This document shows, in pieces, positions 24,205 to 32,216 of a DNA stretch of 64,000 nt (its first letter is position 1; every line of letters begins with the position of its first letter). Source of the stretch: UBA10677 sp045532295. GTDB taxonomy: Bacteria; Bacillota; Clostridia; Christensenellales; Pumilibacteraceae. The DNA lies in contig JAZSFP010000014.1 of assembly GCA_045532295.1 (NCBI GenBank), positions 85,934 to 149,933 on the forward strand, given 5' to 3'. The position numbers and the translations under genes are program-made. The notes beneath the pieces were generated by a model. It had not been told where the DNA came from and made no database searches. It was given only the letters and a program-made list of their open reading frames with translations.

Positions 24205-26466
24205 TTAAATAATTTTTATTTCTCCGCCGTAAAGCGTTACCGTTACCGTGTCGCCAGGGCGTTTTCTGCCCGATATTATGCACTCCGCTACCGCGTCTTC
24301 CATTTCTTGTTCGATAACTCTTCTAAGCGGACGCGCGCCGTACTCAATATCGTAGCCTTTATCCACGATATACTCAAGCGCCTCGGGAGTAATTTCCAAA
24401 GCGTAACCTCTATTTGATAGAGTTTTTGCGAACTTGTCGAGCATAATACCTGCAATCTCGCCGATATTCTCTCTCGTGAGCGAGTGGAAGTAGCAGATGA
24501 CGTCGATGCGGTTGAGAAGTTCGGGCTTAAAGTATTTTTTTAGCGCTTGGGAAAGAATTTGTTTTTCATTTTCTCTTGCGTCGAAGTTGCCAAAGCCAAG
24601 GGGCGAATTTTTAAGTTCGCTTATGCCTGCGTTAGAGGTCATAATGATTACGGCGTTCTTAAAACTTACGAGTCTACCTTGAGAATCGGTAAGCCGACCG
24701 TCGTCAAGCAGTTGAAGAAGGAGGTTGAAAACGTCGGGATGTGCCTTCTCTATTTCGTCAAAAAGCACTACCGTATACGGTTTTCTGCGTACAGCCTCCG
24801 TCAATTGTCCGCCCTCTTCAAAGCCTTGATACCCCGGAGGAGCGCCGATAAGTTTGGATACTGCGTGAGCCTCCATATACTCGCTCATATCAATTCTAAC
24901 TACTGAATTTTCGTCGTCGAAAAGCGCCTCGCCAAGAGCCTTCGTCAGTTCCGTTTTTCCCACTCCGGTAGGTCCGAGGAAAAGGAACGAGCCGATAGGA
25001 CGAGAGGGGTCTTTCAGTCCTGCTCTTGCTCGTCTTATTGATTTCGATACGGCTACGATTGCCTCGTCTTGACCGATTACTCTGCCGTGGAGGATTTTTT
25101 CCATATTCATAAGCCGTTCGGTTTCACTCTCGGAAAGTTTGGTTACGGGTACGCCCGTCCATTTAGACACTATTTCCGCTATCTCTTCTTCGCCTACCGA
25201 TATATCGCCGTGGACGTGAGTTACTTTGGCTTTGCTCATTGCCTCGTCTACGAGGTCGATTGCCTTGTCGGGCAAAAAGCGGTCGGTTATATAGCGGTCG
25301 GAAAGTTTTACCGAGGATATTATTGCCTCGTCAAGCAAAGTTACGCCGTGGAATTTTTCAAAGTTTGCTCTTATTCCCTTGATAATTTCTATCGTTTCTT
25401 CTACTGAAGGCGGATTTACCGTTACGGGTTGAAAACGGCGCTCGAGCGCTTTGTCCTTTTCGATATACTTTCTATACTCGTCAATGGTCGTTGCACCCAC
25501 CGTTTGAAGTTCGCCACGGGCAAGATAGGGTTTTAAGATATCCGCCGGGGATACTTCGCCCTCTTTTGCGCCTGCTTGGGCGAGCGTATGGATTTCGTCA
25601 ATAAAGAGAATTATATTGCCGTCTTCTCTAACCGCGTCAATTGCGCCCTTTAATTTTTCTTCGAGCGCGCCACGATATTTAGTGCCTGCAACGAGAGAGG
25701 CTATATCGAGCGAAAATACGCTTTTATTTAATAAATGCGGGGGTACGTCCCCTTCGATTATTGCTTTTGCAAGCCCTTCGACTACCGCGCTTTTACCTAC
25801 GCCCGGCTCGCCGATAAGTACGGGATTGTTCTTAGTTTTTCGGCAAAGGATTTGGATAATTCGCTCTATCTCTTCCCGTCTTCCAACGATGGTCTCAATC
25901 TTATTTTCCCTTGCTTTTTGTGTTATATCAATGCCCATACCCTCGAGCGTAGCGGGAATTTGCGAGGGCGAATTCGTTTTATTCGTTTTTTGATACGAAG
26001 GCTCTATGTAGTCGTCTTCGTAATAATCCTCTTCCTCGTCTCTTTCGATTGCGCTTTTAATGTCGTCCATTAATAAAGGAATATTAACCAGGTACAGTTC
26101 GCGTAAAATCGTAGAGGCGTAGGAAGTTTCGTCTAAGAGCATTGCGTAAAGAAAATGCTCCGTTCCTATTGCGCTTTTGCCAAGCGCGGATATACAGCCT
26201 TGGGCGGACTCGAAGTTGTTCTTTATTCGCGCGGTAAAGTCTATATCGCCCATTACAGCAAGGTGCGGAGAACTTTCAAACACTTCCGCTAAATACCGCT
26301 CGTCTACTCCGTAACGCGACAAAACGCGCGCGCCCACGCTCTCTTCAGTTTGGATAATACCGAAAAGTATATGCTCCGTTCCTATCTCGGGGCTTGCGTA
26401 TAAACGCGCTATTTCTTTAGCGTTCTTTAGAGCGTTATTAAGGTCGTCCGTTATTCTGTAATTCAT
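24205..26466 (-). CDS. clpC: ClpC-type AAA+ unfoldase lacking the middle coiled-coil domain
   Basis: Hsp100 unfoldase that feeds ClpP. Start ATG 26466 (753 aa) has GGAG 5 nt upstream and lies just after the mcsB stop; an earlier ATG at 26499 would overlap mcsB. Two Clp-N repeats (residues 1-140), AAA-1 with Walker A GEPGVGKS (219-226) and FIDEIHT, AAA-2 with GPTGVGKT (498-505). Between AIDLVDEA (near 409) and SKWTGVP (near 436) there is only a short linker. Canonical ClpC has there a coiled-coil M-domain of roughly 50-60 residues that binds MecA/McsB and holds the resting state. Its absence explains the shorter length. Last gene of the run comEB-mcsA-mcsB-clpC. No ctsR gene is present in the run. 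Confidence 0.93.
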   Translation of the reverse strand: MNYRITDDLNNALKNAKEIARLYASPEIGTEHILFGIIQTEESVGARVLSRYGVDERYLAEVFESSPHLAVMGDIDFTARIKNNFESAQGCISALGKSAIGTEHFLYAMLLDETSYASTILRELYLVNIPLLMDDIKSAIERDEEEDYYEDDYIEPSYQKTNKTNSPSQIPATLEGMGIDITQKARENKIETIVGRREEIERIIQILCRKTKNNPVLIGEPGVGKSAVVEGLAKAIIEGDVPPHLLNKSVFSLDIASLVAGTKYRGALEEKLKGAIDAVREDGNIILFIDEIHTLAQAGAKEGEVSPADILKPYLARGELQTVGATTIDEYRKYIEKDKALERRFQPVTVNPPSVEETIEIIKGIRANFEKFHGVTLLDEAIISSVKLSDRYITDRFLPDKAIDLVDEAMSKAKVTHVHGDISVGEEEIAEIVSKWTGVPVTKLSESETERLMNMEKILHGRVIGQDEAIVAVSKSIRRARAGLKDPSRPIGSFLFLGPTGVGKTELTKALGEALFDDENSVVRIDMSEYMEAHAVSKLIGAPPGYQGFEEGGQLTEAVRRKPYTVVLFDEIEKAHPDVFNLLLQLLDDGRLTDSQGRLVSFKNAVIIMTSNAGISELKNSPLGFGNFDARENEKQILSQALKKYFKPELLNRIDVICYFHSLTRENIGEIAGIMLDKFAKTLSNRGYALEITPEALEYIVDKGYDIEYGARPLRRVIEQEMEDAVAECIISGRKRPGDTVTVTLYGGEIKII

Positions 26467-26476
26467 AATCTCTCCA

Positions 26477-27475
26477 TTAATTGCGCAATAATTCCTCAAA
26501 GGTCTTTCTTACTCGGCGCGCTCTATAAATCTGCTCTTCTATCTCGTCGTTAAAGATTAACTCCGAGCGCGACACGAGGGTGTAGTGTTGCATTTCGTCC
26601 ATTAGTTCGTCGATTGCGCGGACGGGCATTAGCGGTAATATTCCGTAGTAAACGCCCAACTTTAACATACTGCAACAGCGTGAAAGTTCGTCTATGCTCA
26701 TAAGGTGCGCGCTCACTGCCGTTCCAAGAGCGCGACAGATTTCGTCGGTCAGTTTGTCTTTATTCTTTACGAGCAAGGTTTCTCTCGCCCTCTCTTCCTC
26801 AACGCATAATTTTTCTACCGCCTCGCCCACGAGGTCGAGAATTTCTCGCTCGCTTAACCCAAGCGATACTCTATTAGATATTTGGTAGATAAAGCCGTGT
26901 CCGTCACTACCCTCGCCGTACACTCCGCGAACGGTAATTTCGTTTCCAAGTTCGGCTATCTTGCTCTTGAGTTTTTTAAGTAGTTTTAAAGCGGGAAGAA
27001 AAACCATTACGGAGGCTCGCATACCCGTTCCAAGATTAGTTGGACAAGCGGTTAGATAGCCCACTTTTGACGAAAAAGCGTAGCGGACTTTTTCTTCGAG
27101 CATATCGTCGATTTCTTCGCATTTCGTGTAGGCGTCGTGCAAACAAAACCCGGGCAGTATTACTTGAATACGCGCGTGGTCTTCTTCGTTGAGCATTACG
27201 CTTACCGTCTCGTCGCCGTCTACCGATACCGAACCAAACTCCGAACCCATTAGTTCTTTTGATATGAGGTGGCGTTCAACGAGCGCGCCCGTTTCCACTT
27301 CGCTCATCCCTCTTACTTTGAAGTTGTCAAAGTCGCTCGATAGGGCGTCGGTGATTTTCTTGGTTATCTCGCTCGCCATTTGCGCAGTTAGGCGAGAGGG
27401 AAAGGGATAAGAGCGAATATTTCTTGCAAGGCGTATGCGTGTGCTTATTATACTGTCGCGCATATCGTCTCTCAT
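26477..27475 (-). CDS. mcsB: protein-arginine kinase McsB
   Basis: 332 residues, related to guanido kinases; phosphorylates arginines on proteins to mark them for ClpCP. ISTRIRLARNIRSYPFPSRL (residues about 9-28) is the ATP-binding signature, and TACPTNLGTGMRASVMVFLP holds the catalytic NxGTG/R elements. The N-terminus begins almost at the signature, so roughly 20 residues found in Bacillus McsB are missing, and the C-terminus is slightly short. The ATG overlaps the mcsA stop by 4 nt (ATGA), with GGAGGG 6 nt upstream, so translation is coupled. Confidence 0.95.
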   Translation of the reverse strand: MRDDMRDSIISTRIRLARNIRSYPFPSRLTAQMASEITKKITDALSSDFDNFKVRGMSEVETGALVERHLISKELMGSEFGSVSVDGDETVSVMLNEEDHARIQVILPGFCLHDAYTKCEEIDDMLEEKVRYAFSSKVGYLTACPTNLGTGMRASVMVFLPALKLLKKLKSKIAELGNEITVRGVYGEGSDGHGFIYQISNRVSLGLSEREILDLVGEAVEKLCVEEERARETLLVKNKDKLTDEICRALGTAVSAHLMSIDELSRCCSMLKLGVYYGILPLMPVRAIDELMDEMQHYTLVSRSELIFNDEIEEQIYRARRVRKTFEELLRN

Positions 27476-27786
27476 CGCTCGCCCTCCGTTTGCATTTTTT
27501 TCATTTGCGCTTTGATTTTGCTTACGCGAACGAAGTCGTCGTCCGCAATCGCTCTTTCTAATTCTTTAATTAGATATTCGTACCCGTCCTTACTGAACGC
27601 TTGCTCAGAGAGAGGGAATTTCCCTTCGTGCGTTACGCCTCTTTGGTAACTCTCGACGAACTGCTCAATCTCAGCGGAAAATTCTGCGTAACAATGCTCG
27701 CACCCAAGATAACAGGTGCGTAAAAACTCGTCCACCGCCGTTCCGCAGTAGGCGCATATTTTATTGTTATTCCACGAATTGCTCAA
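27472..27786 (-). CDS. mcsA: McsA-like activator, short form with one zinc-finger set
   Basis: 104 residues, versus about 170-185 in Bacillus. The N-terminal part has two Cys pairs (CAYC at residues 11-14 and CYLGCEHC at 25-32), enough for a single zinc site, and the C-terminal third is a UVR-type helix pair (YLIKELERAIADDDFVRVSKI). Canonical McsA has two such cysteine sets. It normally activates McsB and helps ClpC. The start is TTG 27786, inside the end of the deaminase gene (20-nt overlap), with only a weak purine stretch upstream; no later in-frame start keeps the first Cys pair. Position between comEB and mcsB supports the call. Confidence 0.85.
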   Translation of the reverse strand: MSNSWNNNKICAYCGTAVDEFLRTCYLGCEHCYAEFSAEIEQFVESYQRGVTHEGKFPLSEQAFSKDGYEYLIKELERAIADDDFVRVSKIKAQMKKMQTEGER

Positions 27787-28231
27787 TCTCTACGCCTGCC
27801 TCTTTAAGTAACTGCAATGAAAATTCATCGGGGTAGCCGTTTCTATATACTATACGCTGTATTCCACTGTTTATTATCATCTTTGCGCATATTACGCAAG
27901 GCTGGTGGGTACAATATAGCGTTGCTCCGTCAATAGCAATGCCCATCTTCGCCGCTTGGATTATTGCGTTTTGCTCAGCGTGAGTAGCGTAGCAAAGTTC
28001 GTGTTGAGTTCCGCTTGGAATATTCAGTTTACGGCGAATACACTCGCCTCTTTCCTTGCAACTTACTATTCCTGCGCTTGCTCCGTTGTAGCCCGTGGTT
28101 AGAATTCTTCTATCCTTTGCTATTACTGCGCCTACTTGACGATTCGTTTGGTAGCAACTCGACCAAGTAGATACCTGGTCTGCAAGTTCCATAAATCTTT
28201 TGTCCCACTTTGTTCCCTTCATTTTATCCAT
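27767..28231 (-). CDS. comEB: deoxycytidylate (dCMP) deaminase, ComEB-like
   Basis: 154-residue zinc deaminase making dUMP from dCMP for thymidylate synthesis. The zinc and catalytic residues are in HAEQNAII (His, Glu) and PCVICAKMI (two Cys). RQVGAVIAKDRRILTTGYNG is typical of the dCMP deaminase branch. The gene leads the mcsA-mcsB-clpC run; the functional link to proteolysis is unclear and may be promoter sharing only. GGAG lies 7 nt before the ATG. Confidence 0.92.
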   Translation of the reverse strand: MDKMKGTKWDKRFMELADQVSTWSSCYQTNRQVGAVIAKDRRILTTGYNGASAGIVSCKERGECIRRKLNIPSGTQHELCYATHAEQNAIIQAAKMGIAIDGATLYCTHQPCVICAKMIINSGIQRIVYRNGYPDEFSLQLLKEAGVEIEQFVE

Positions 28232-28252
28232 AGTTATTCTCCTTACTTTAGT

Positions 28253-28282
28253 ATTATAACATATTCTTTATGCTTTTGGCAA
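28253..28282 (-). promoter_or_regulatory. promoter of comEB-mcsA-mcsB-clpC
   Basis: Minus-strand TTGCCA (28277-28282), 18-bp spacer, TATAAT (28253-28258). No tandem CtsR heptads are visible near it. Confidence 0.7.
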
Positions 28283-28318
28283 GGGAAAAGCGAATATTTT
28301 TTTTGTCGACACTTTTCG

Positions 28319-28342
28319 CTCTTAAGTGCTATCACTCTTAAG
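28319..28342. promoter_or_regulatory. possible groESL operator, non-CIRCE repeat
   Basis: CTCTTAAG occurs twice (28319-28326 and 28335-28342) around TGCTATCA; the whole also reads as a near-palindrome on both strands. It lies between the divergent comEB and groES promoters, where a heat-shock operator is expected, but does not match CIRCE (TTAGCACTC-N9-GAGTGCTAA). Confidence 0.45.
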
Positions 28343-28382
28343 GGTAGATTGCTAAAAATTTTTAAAAAGTGGCTCAAAACGC

Positions 28383-28411
28383 TTGCAAATTTTCTAAAAG
28401 TATTATATCAT
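28383..28411 (+). promoter_or_regulatory. promoter of groES-groEL
   Basis: TTGCAA (28383-28388), 17-bp spacer, TATCAT (28406-28411). Confidence 0.6.
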
Positions 28412-28466
28412 TATAGTAGCCTTATTTTTAGGGCTTTTATTTCGATAAATTTTGGAGGTATATATA

Positions 28467-28751
28467 ATGACTATCAAACCCTTATTTGACCGCGTTGTTA
28501 TTAAGAGCATCGAGGCTGAGGAAAAGACGGCAAGCGGAATCGTTCTTCTTGCTAAGGACCAAGAAAAACCCCAGATGGCTGAAGTTATTGCAGTAGGTCC
28601 GGGCGGTTTTATCGACGGTAAAGAAGTTAAAATGGAAGTTAAAGTTGGCGACAAGGTGCTTTGCTCTAAGTACGCCGGAAGCGAGTTTAAGGTGGACGGT
28701 GAGGAAGTTACTATTCTTCGCCAAAGCGATATTCTCGCTATCGTTGACTAA
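28467..28751 (+). CDS. groES: co-chaperonin GroES
   Basis: 94-residue Cpn10, the heptameric lid of the GroEL chamber. KPLFDRVVIK, the mobile loop EEKTASGIVL, and the GKEVKMEVKVGDKVLCSKYAG region are all present. TTTTGGAGG lies 9 nt before the chosen ATG; an upstream in-frame ATG at 28452 would place the ribosome site inside the gene and is rejected. Co-transcribed with groEL 20 bp downstream. Confidence 0.97.
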   Translation: MTIKPLFDRVVIKSIEAEEKTASGIVLLAKDQEKPQMAEVIAVGPGGFIDGKEVKMEVKVGDKVLCSKYAGSEFKVDGEEVTILRQSDILAIVD

Positions 28752-28771
28752 TTTTTTGGAGGTTTTTTATT

Positions 28772-30400
28772 ATGGCTAAACAAATTAAAACTGGTGAAGA
28801 GGCAAGAAAGGCGCTCGAGGCGGGCGTTAACGCGCTTGCTAACACCGTAAAGATTACGCTTGGTCCTAAGGGCAGAAACGTAGTGCTTGGCAAAAAGTAC
28901 GGCGCTCCCCTCATCACTAACGACGGCGTAACCATTGCTAAAGAAATTGAACTTGAAGACGCTTTTGAAAATATGGGCGCGCAACTCGTTAAGGAAGTTT
29001 CCACCAAGACGAACGACGTTGCAGGCGACGGTACTACCACTGCTTGCGTGCTTGCTCAGGCGATTATTCGCGAGGGCTTAAAGAACGTGGCTGCTGGCGC
29101 TAACCCCATTATCGTTAAGAAGGGTATTGCCGCTGCTACCACCGCTACGGTTGAGTATCTTAAGTCCATTAGCAAGCCCGTTGAGAGCAAGACTGCTATT
29201 ATGCAGGTTGCCGCTAACTCCGCTGCTGACGAAAAGGTAGGCGAACTTATTGCCGACGCTATGGAAAAGGTTGGTAAGGACGGCGTTATTACCGTTGAAG
29301 AGTCCAAGACTATGGACACTAACCTTACTATCGTTGAGGGTATGCAGTTCGATAGAGGTTACGCATCCGCTTATATGGTTACTAACTCCGATAAGATGGA
29401 GGCTGTACTTGACAATCCTCTTATTCTTATTACCGATAAGAAGATTTCCACTATTCAAGAACTTCTTCCCGTGCTTGAGCAAATCGTTAACCAAGGCGCA
29501 AAACTTTTGATTATTGCTGACGACATTGAGTCCGAGCCTCTTGCTACTCTCGTTGTTAACAAACTCCGCGGTACTTTCAACTGCGTAGTAGTTAAAGCGC
29601 CCGGCTTTGGCGACAGAAGAAAGGAAATGCTTAAGGATATCGCTATTCTTACGGGCGGAACGGTTATTAGTGAAGAAACTGGTCTTGACCTTAAGGAAGT
29701 TACTATTGATATGCTTGGTAGAGCGCGTCAAGTTAAGGTTGACAAGGATAACACCACTATCGTTGAGGGCGCTGGTAACGGCGAGGAAATCATCAATAGA
29801 ATTAAGTCTATCCGCGCGCAGATGGAAGTTACCACTTCTGATTACGACCGCGAAAAACTCGCCGAGCGTCTTGCTAAACTTGCAGGTGGCGTTGCAGTAG
29901 TTAACGTGGGAGCAGCAACCGAGATTGAAATGAAGGAAAAGAAACTTCGTATCGAGGACGCGCTTGCCGCTACTCGCGCTGCAGTTGAAGAAGGTATCGT
30001 TCCCGGCGGTGGCGTTGCTCTTATTTCCGCTATCCCCACTCTCACTAAACTCGTTAAGTCTCTCTCCGGCGACGAGAAGACGGGCGCTATGATCGTGCTT
30101 AAGGCATTAGAAGAGCCTATCCGTCAAATCGCTCAAAACGCAGGTATTGACGGTGGCGTCGTAGTTAACAATATCTTAAACGCTAAAAAAGGCGCAAACT
30201 ACGGTTACGACGCGCTTAAGAACGAGTACGGCGACGTTACTGCTCGCGGTATTATCGACCCGACGAAAGTTACTCGCTCTGCTCTTCAAAACGCTGCGTC
30301 CGTTGCATCTACTCTTCTCACTACCGAGAGCGTAGTTGCCGATATCCCCGAGCCCGAGCCCGTTGCTCCTGCCGGTGGTATGGGTGGCGGTATGTACTAA
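28772..30400 (+). CDS. groEL: chaperonin GroEL
   Basis: 542-residue Cpn60 with the full ATPase and apical sequence: LGPKGRNVVLGKKYGAP, GDGTTTACVLAQAI (nucleotide loop), APGFGDRRKEMLKDIAILTGG, the equatorial signature AAVEEGIVPGGG, and the flexible GGMGGGMY tail. TTGGAGG precedes the ATG. Strong codon bias visible throughout fits high expression. Single-ring double-stack chaperonin in the cytosol; the only groEL in this window. Confidence 0.99.
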   Translation: MAKQIKTGEEARKALEAGVNALANTVKITLGPKGRNVVLGKKYGAPLITNDGVTIAKEIELEDAFENMGAQLVKEVSTKTNDVAGDGTTTACVLAQAIIREGLKNVAAGANPIIVKKGIAAATTATVEYLKSISKPVESKTAIMQVAANSAADEKVGELIADAMEKVGKDGVITVEESKTMDTNLTIVEGMQFDRGYASAYMVTNSDKMEAVLDNPLILITDKKISTIQELLPVLEQIVNQGAKLLIIADDIESEPLATLVVNKLRGTFNCVVVKAPGFGDRRKEMLKDIAILTGGTVISEETGLDLKEVTIDMLGRARQVKVDKDNTTIVEGAGNGEEIINRIKSIRAQMEVTTSDYDREKLAERLAKLAGGVAVVNVGAATEIEMKEKKLRIEDALAATRAAVEEGIVPGGGVALISAIPTLTKLVKSLSGDEKTGAMIVLKALEEPIRQIAQNAGIDGGVVVNNILNAKKGANYGYDALKNEYGDVTARGIIDPTKVTRSALQNAASVASTLLTTESVVADIPEPEPVAPAGGMGGGMY

Positions 30401-30419
30401 AAAAACGCATACGGTATAT

Positions 30420-30461
30420 AAAAATAGAGAGAACAAGCAATTTGTTCTCTCTTATTTTTTT
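30420..30461. terminator. bidirectional terminator between groEL and FAD oxidoreductase gene
   Basis: Stem AGAGAGAACA/TGTTCTCTCT around 30426-30452 with T-rich tails on both strands; the two genes converge here. Confidence 0.8.
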
Positions 30462-30499
30462 GCTAAAAATCAGTTATACGGCGGGACAGAAACTTTTGT

Positions 30500-31819
30500 T
30501 TAATGGATATACGCTCCGTACTCTTTTAGTTTTTTACGAAGAAGGTCGGTGTCTACTTTATGGATATCGTTGTTATTCGATTTAACCGCTAAAGCCGACG
30601 CAAGTCCTGCCGCCTCGCCCGTTGAAAGACAAGTTGCCATTATTCTACTTGCGCCTAAAACTCTACGCTCCGCGCTTATAATTCTGCCTGCAACGAGCAC
30701 GTTTTTAAGGTTTATAGGACAAAGCGAACGGTAGGGAATACCGTGGCTTTCGCCCGGCGCGTACGGGGGATATTTATCGTACTCGTCACTCGTTTTATTA
30801 AGGTCGTGGCTATCGAACTCGTAGCAGTTTCTTGCTATCTCGTCGGGGAAGGTAGCGCGGTTGATATAATCCATATCTTTAAGAATATAATCGCCCACTA
30901 TTCTTCTGCCCTCGCGAGTACCAAGCGTTACTGCGGTTGAGCCTATTCTTGCGTTGCCGTAGATTTTGGGGTATTTTTCTTTTAGGCGTTTAACGAGTTG
31001 CTCGACGAGGCGTCTACCTTTTATCGTGTTTTGCGACACGCTTACGGGGTCGATACTGTTTACTTCAGGAAGATGCCCTGCGTTAAAGCCGATGGACGAC
31101 GAGCCAAGGACGGCGGTCGTTGAAAAGTTATCGTAAATAAGGTCGTATTCTTCGGGGTTTTCGGTAGGATAGATATGGTACATATTGACTTTATGGTACT
31201 CTTCCATATTTGCGTTCACGAGCGTAAAACAAAGAGTTCCTGCTTGCATATTACCGTTTTCGTCGCCAAGAAGGTACTTTCCGCCTGCCCAAGCAATGAG
31301 GTCACCCTCGCCAGTGCAGTCTATAAACACTTTTGCTTTATACGCGGTAAGCCCTGCTTTATTAGTAACGATAACGGCAGTTACTTCGCCCTCGTCGTTA
31401 GTTTCCACTGCTGAGAGCGTAGTCTTAAAAAGTATATCCGCGCCGTAGCCCGTTACCAAGTCGTCGTAAACGCGCTTTAAGTGTTCTGCGTCGATACCCA
31501 CTCTCCAAGGATATTTTTCGGGTTCGTCCGCGCCTTCGTGAACGGCTTTATAGAGGTCGTCGTCCATTCTTTTTGCGAGGTTTTCCAAGACCACTTGAGC
31601 AAGCCCGCGGTTTACGAGTTTACCGCCGTTGGAAAATCCACACCAAAAAGGAACGAGACCGTTAGTTCCCATTCCGCCAAGCGAGGCGGTGCTTTCAATA
31701 AGCAAAGTTTTTGCGCCCTCTCTTGCTGACGCGGCAGCGGCGGTACAGCCCGACGGGCCTCCGCCTACTACGATTACTTCATACTCATCATTTACGGGGA
31801 TATCTCTTTGAAAAATCAT
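30500..31819 (-). CDS. FAD-dependent oxidoreductase (FAD_oxidored family)
   Basis: 439 residues. The N-terminal Rossmann dinucleotide site VIVVGGGPSGCTAAAASAREG (about 15-35) is followed by IESTASLGGMGTNGLV, and FIDCTGEGDLIAWAGGK and the C-terminal VLVAGRIISAERRVLGASRIMATCLSTGEAAG complete the fold of this family. Members are often near secreted glycan-degradation genes, but their reaction is mostly undefined. AAGGAG precedes the ATG. It stands alone, convergent with groEL, with a long AT-rich upstream region. I would not assign a substrate. Confidence 0.85.
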   Translation of the reverse strand: MIFQRDIPVNDEYEVIVVGGGPSGCTAAAASAREGAKTLLIESTASLGGMGTNGLVPFWCGFSNGGKLVNRGLAQVVLENLAKRMDDDLYKAVHEGADEPEKYPWRVGIDAEHLKRVYDDLVTGYGADILFKTTLSAVETNDEGEVTAVIVTNKAGLTAYKAKVFIDCTGEGDLIAWAGGKYLLGDENGNMQAGTLCFTLVNANMEEYHKVNMYHIYPTENPEEYDLIYDNFSTTAVLGSSSIGFNAGHLPEVNSIDPVSVSQNTIKGRRLVEQLVKRLKEKYPKIYGNARIGSTAVTLGTREGRRIVGDYILKDMDYINRATFPDEIARNCYEFDSHDLNKTSDEYDKYPPYAPGESHGIPYRSLCPINLKNVLVAGRIISAERRVLGASRIMATCLSTGEAAGLASALAVKSNNNDIHKVDTDLLRKKLKEYGAYIH

Positions 31820-31997
31820 AGGGTTTCTCCTTTCATTTCTTAAGATGATTATAACATATATTTTGCTTTTTGCATAGTGATTGAAAAGAAGTTTTTTACA
31901 ATTATTTTAGGAGTTAAAAAATAAAATTCAATTCTTAATAGATTTCGTGTATATTTTATTTTACTTTGCATATTCTATAAGTACAAGGTTCGATTGA

Positions 31998-32100
31998 ATA
32001 TCCTCTTACGGCGATTATTCTTTCTTCCCTTGTTAATATATCTTCTCTTGTTGGGGAAGGGAAAAGAAAGAATAATTACCGCTAATTTTAACCGTAACAG
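31998..32100. repeat. long imperfect inverted repeat in 397-bp intergenic region
   Basis: Arm CGGCGATTATTCTTTCTTCC plus CTT (32010-32032) pairs with AAGGGAAAAGAAAGAATAAT plus TACCG (32057-32081), allowing a 2-nt bulge, around a loop of about 25 nt. Flanking TTACGG/CCGTAA could extend it. No coding sequence is visible in 31820-32216; the rest is AT-rich spacer and the rng terminator. Confidence 0.7.
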
Positions 32101-32175
32101 CGTATGCTTATTGGAAAAATTAAGTGATTAATCTTTCTTTTCTGTTTTTAAATCAATCAAATTTTTGAATATAGC

Positions 32176-32209
32176 CAAAAAAAACGGAGGGGTGCGTACC
32201 CTTCCGTTT
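32176..32209 (-). terminator. terminator of rng
   Basis: Minus-strand stem AAACGGAAGGGT/ACCCCTCCGTTT (32182-32209) with a T-run, 8 bp past the stop. The 28-nt hairpin is nearly identical to the one at 48433-48460. Confidence 0.88.
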
Positions 32210-32216
32210 AAATATA

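Noticed and set aside
28319..28342. CIRCE element upstream of groES
   Set aside because: The repeat does not contain the TTAGCACTC/GAGTGCTAA arms with a 9-bp gap; kept only as an atypical repeat.
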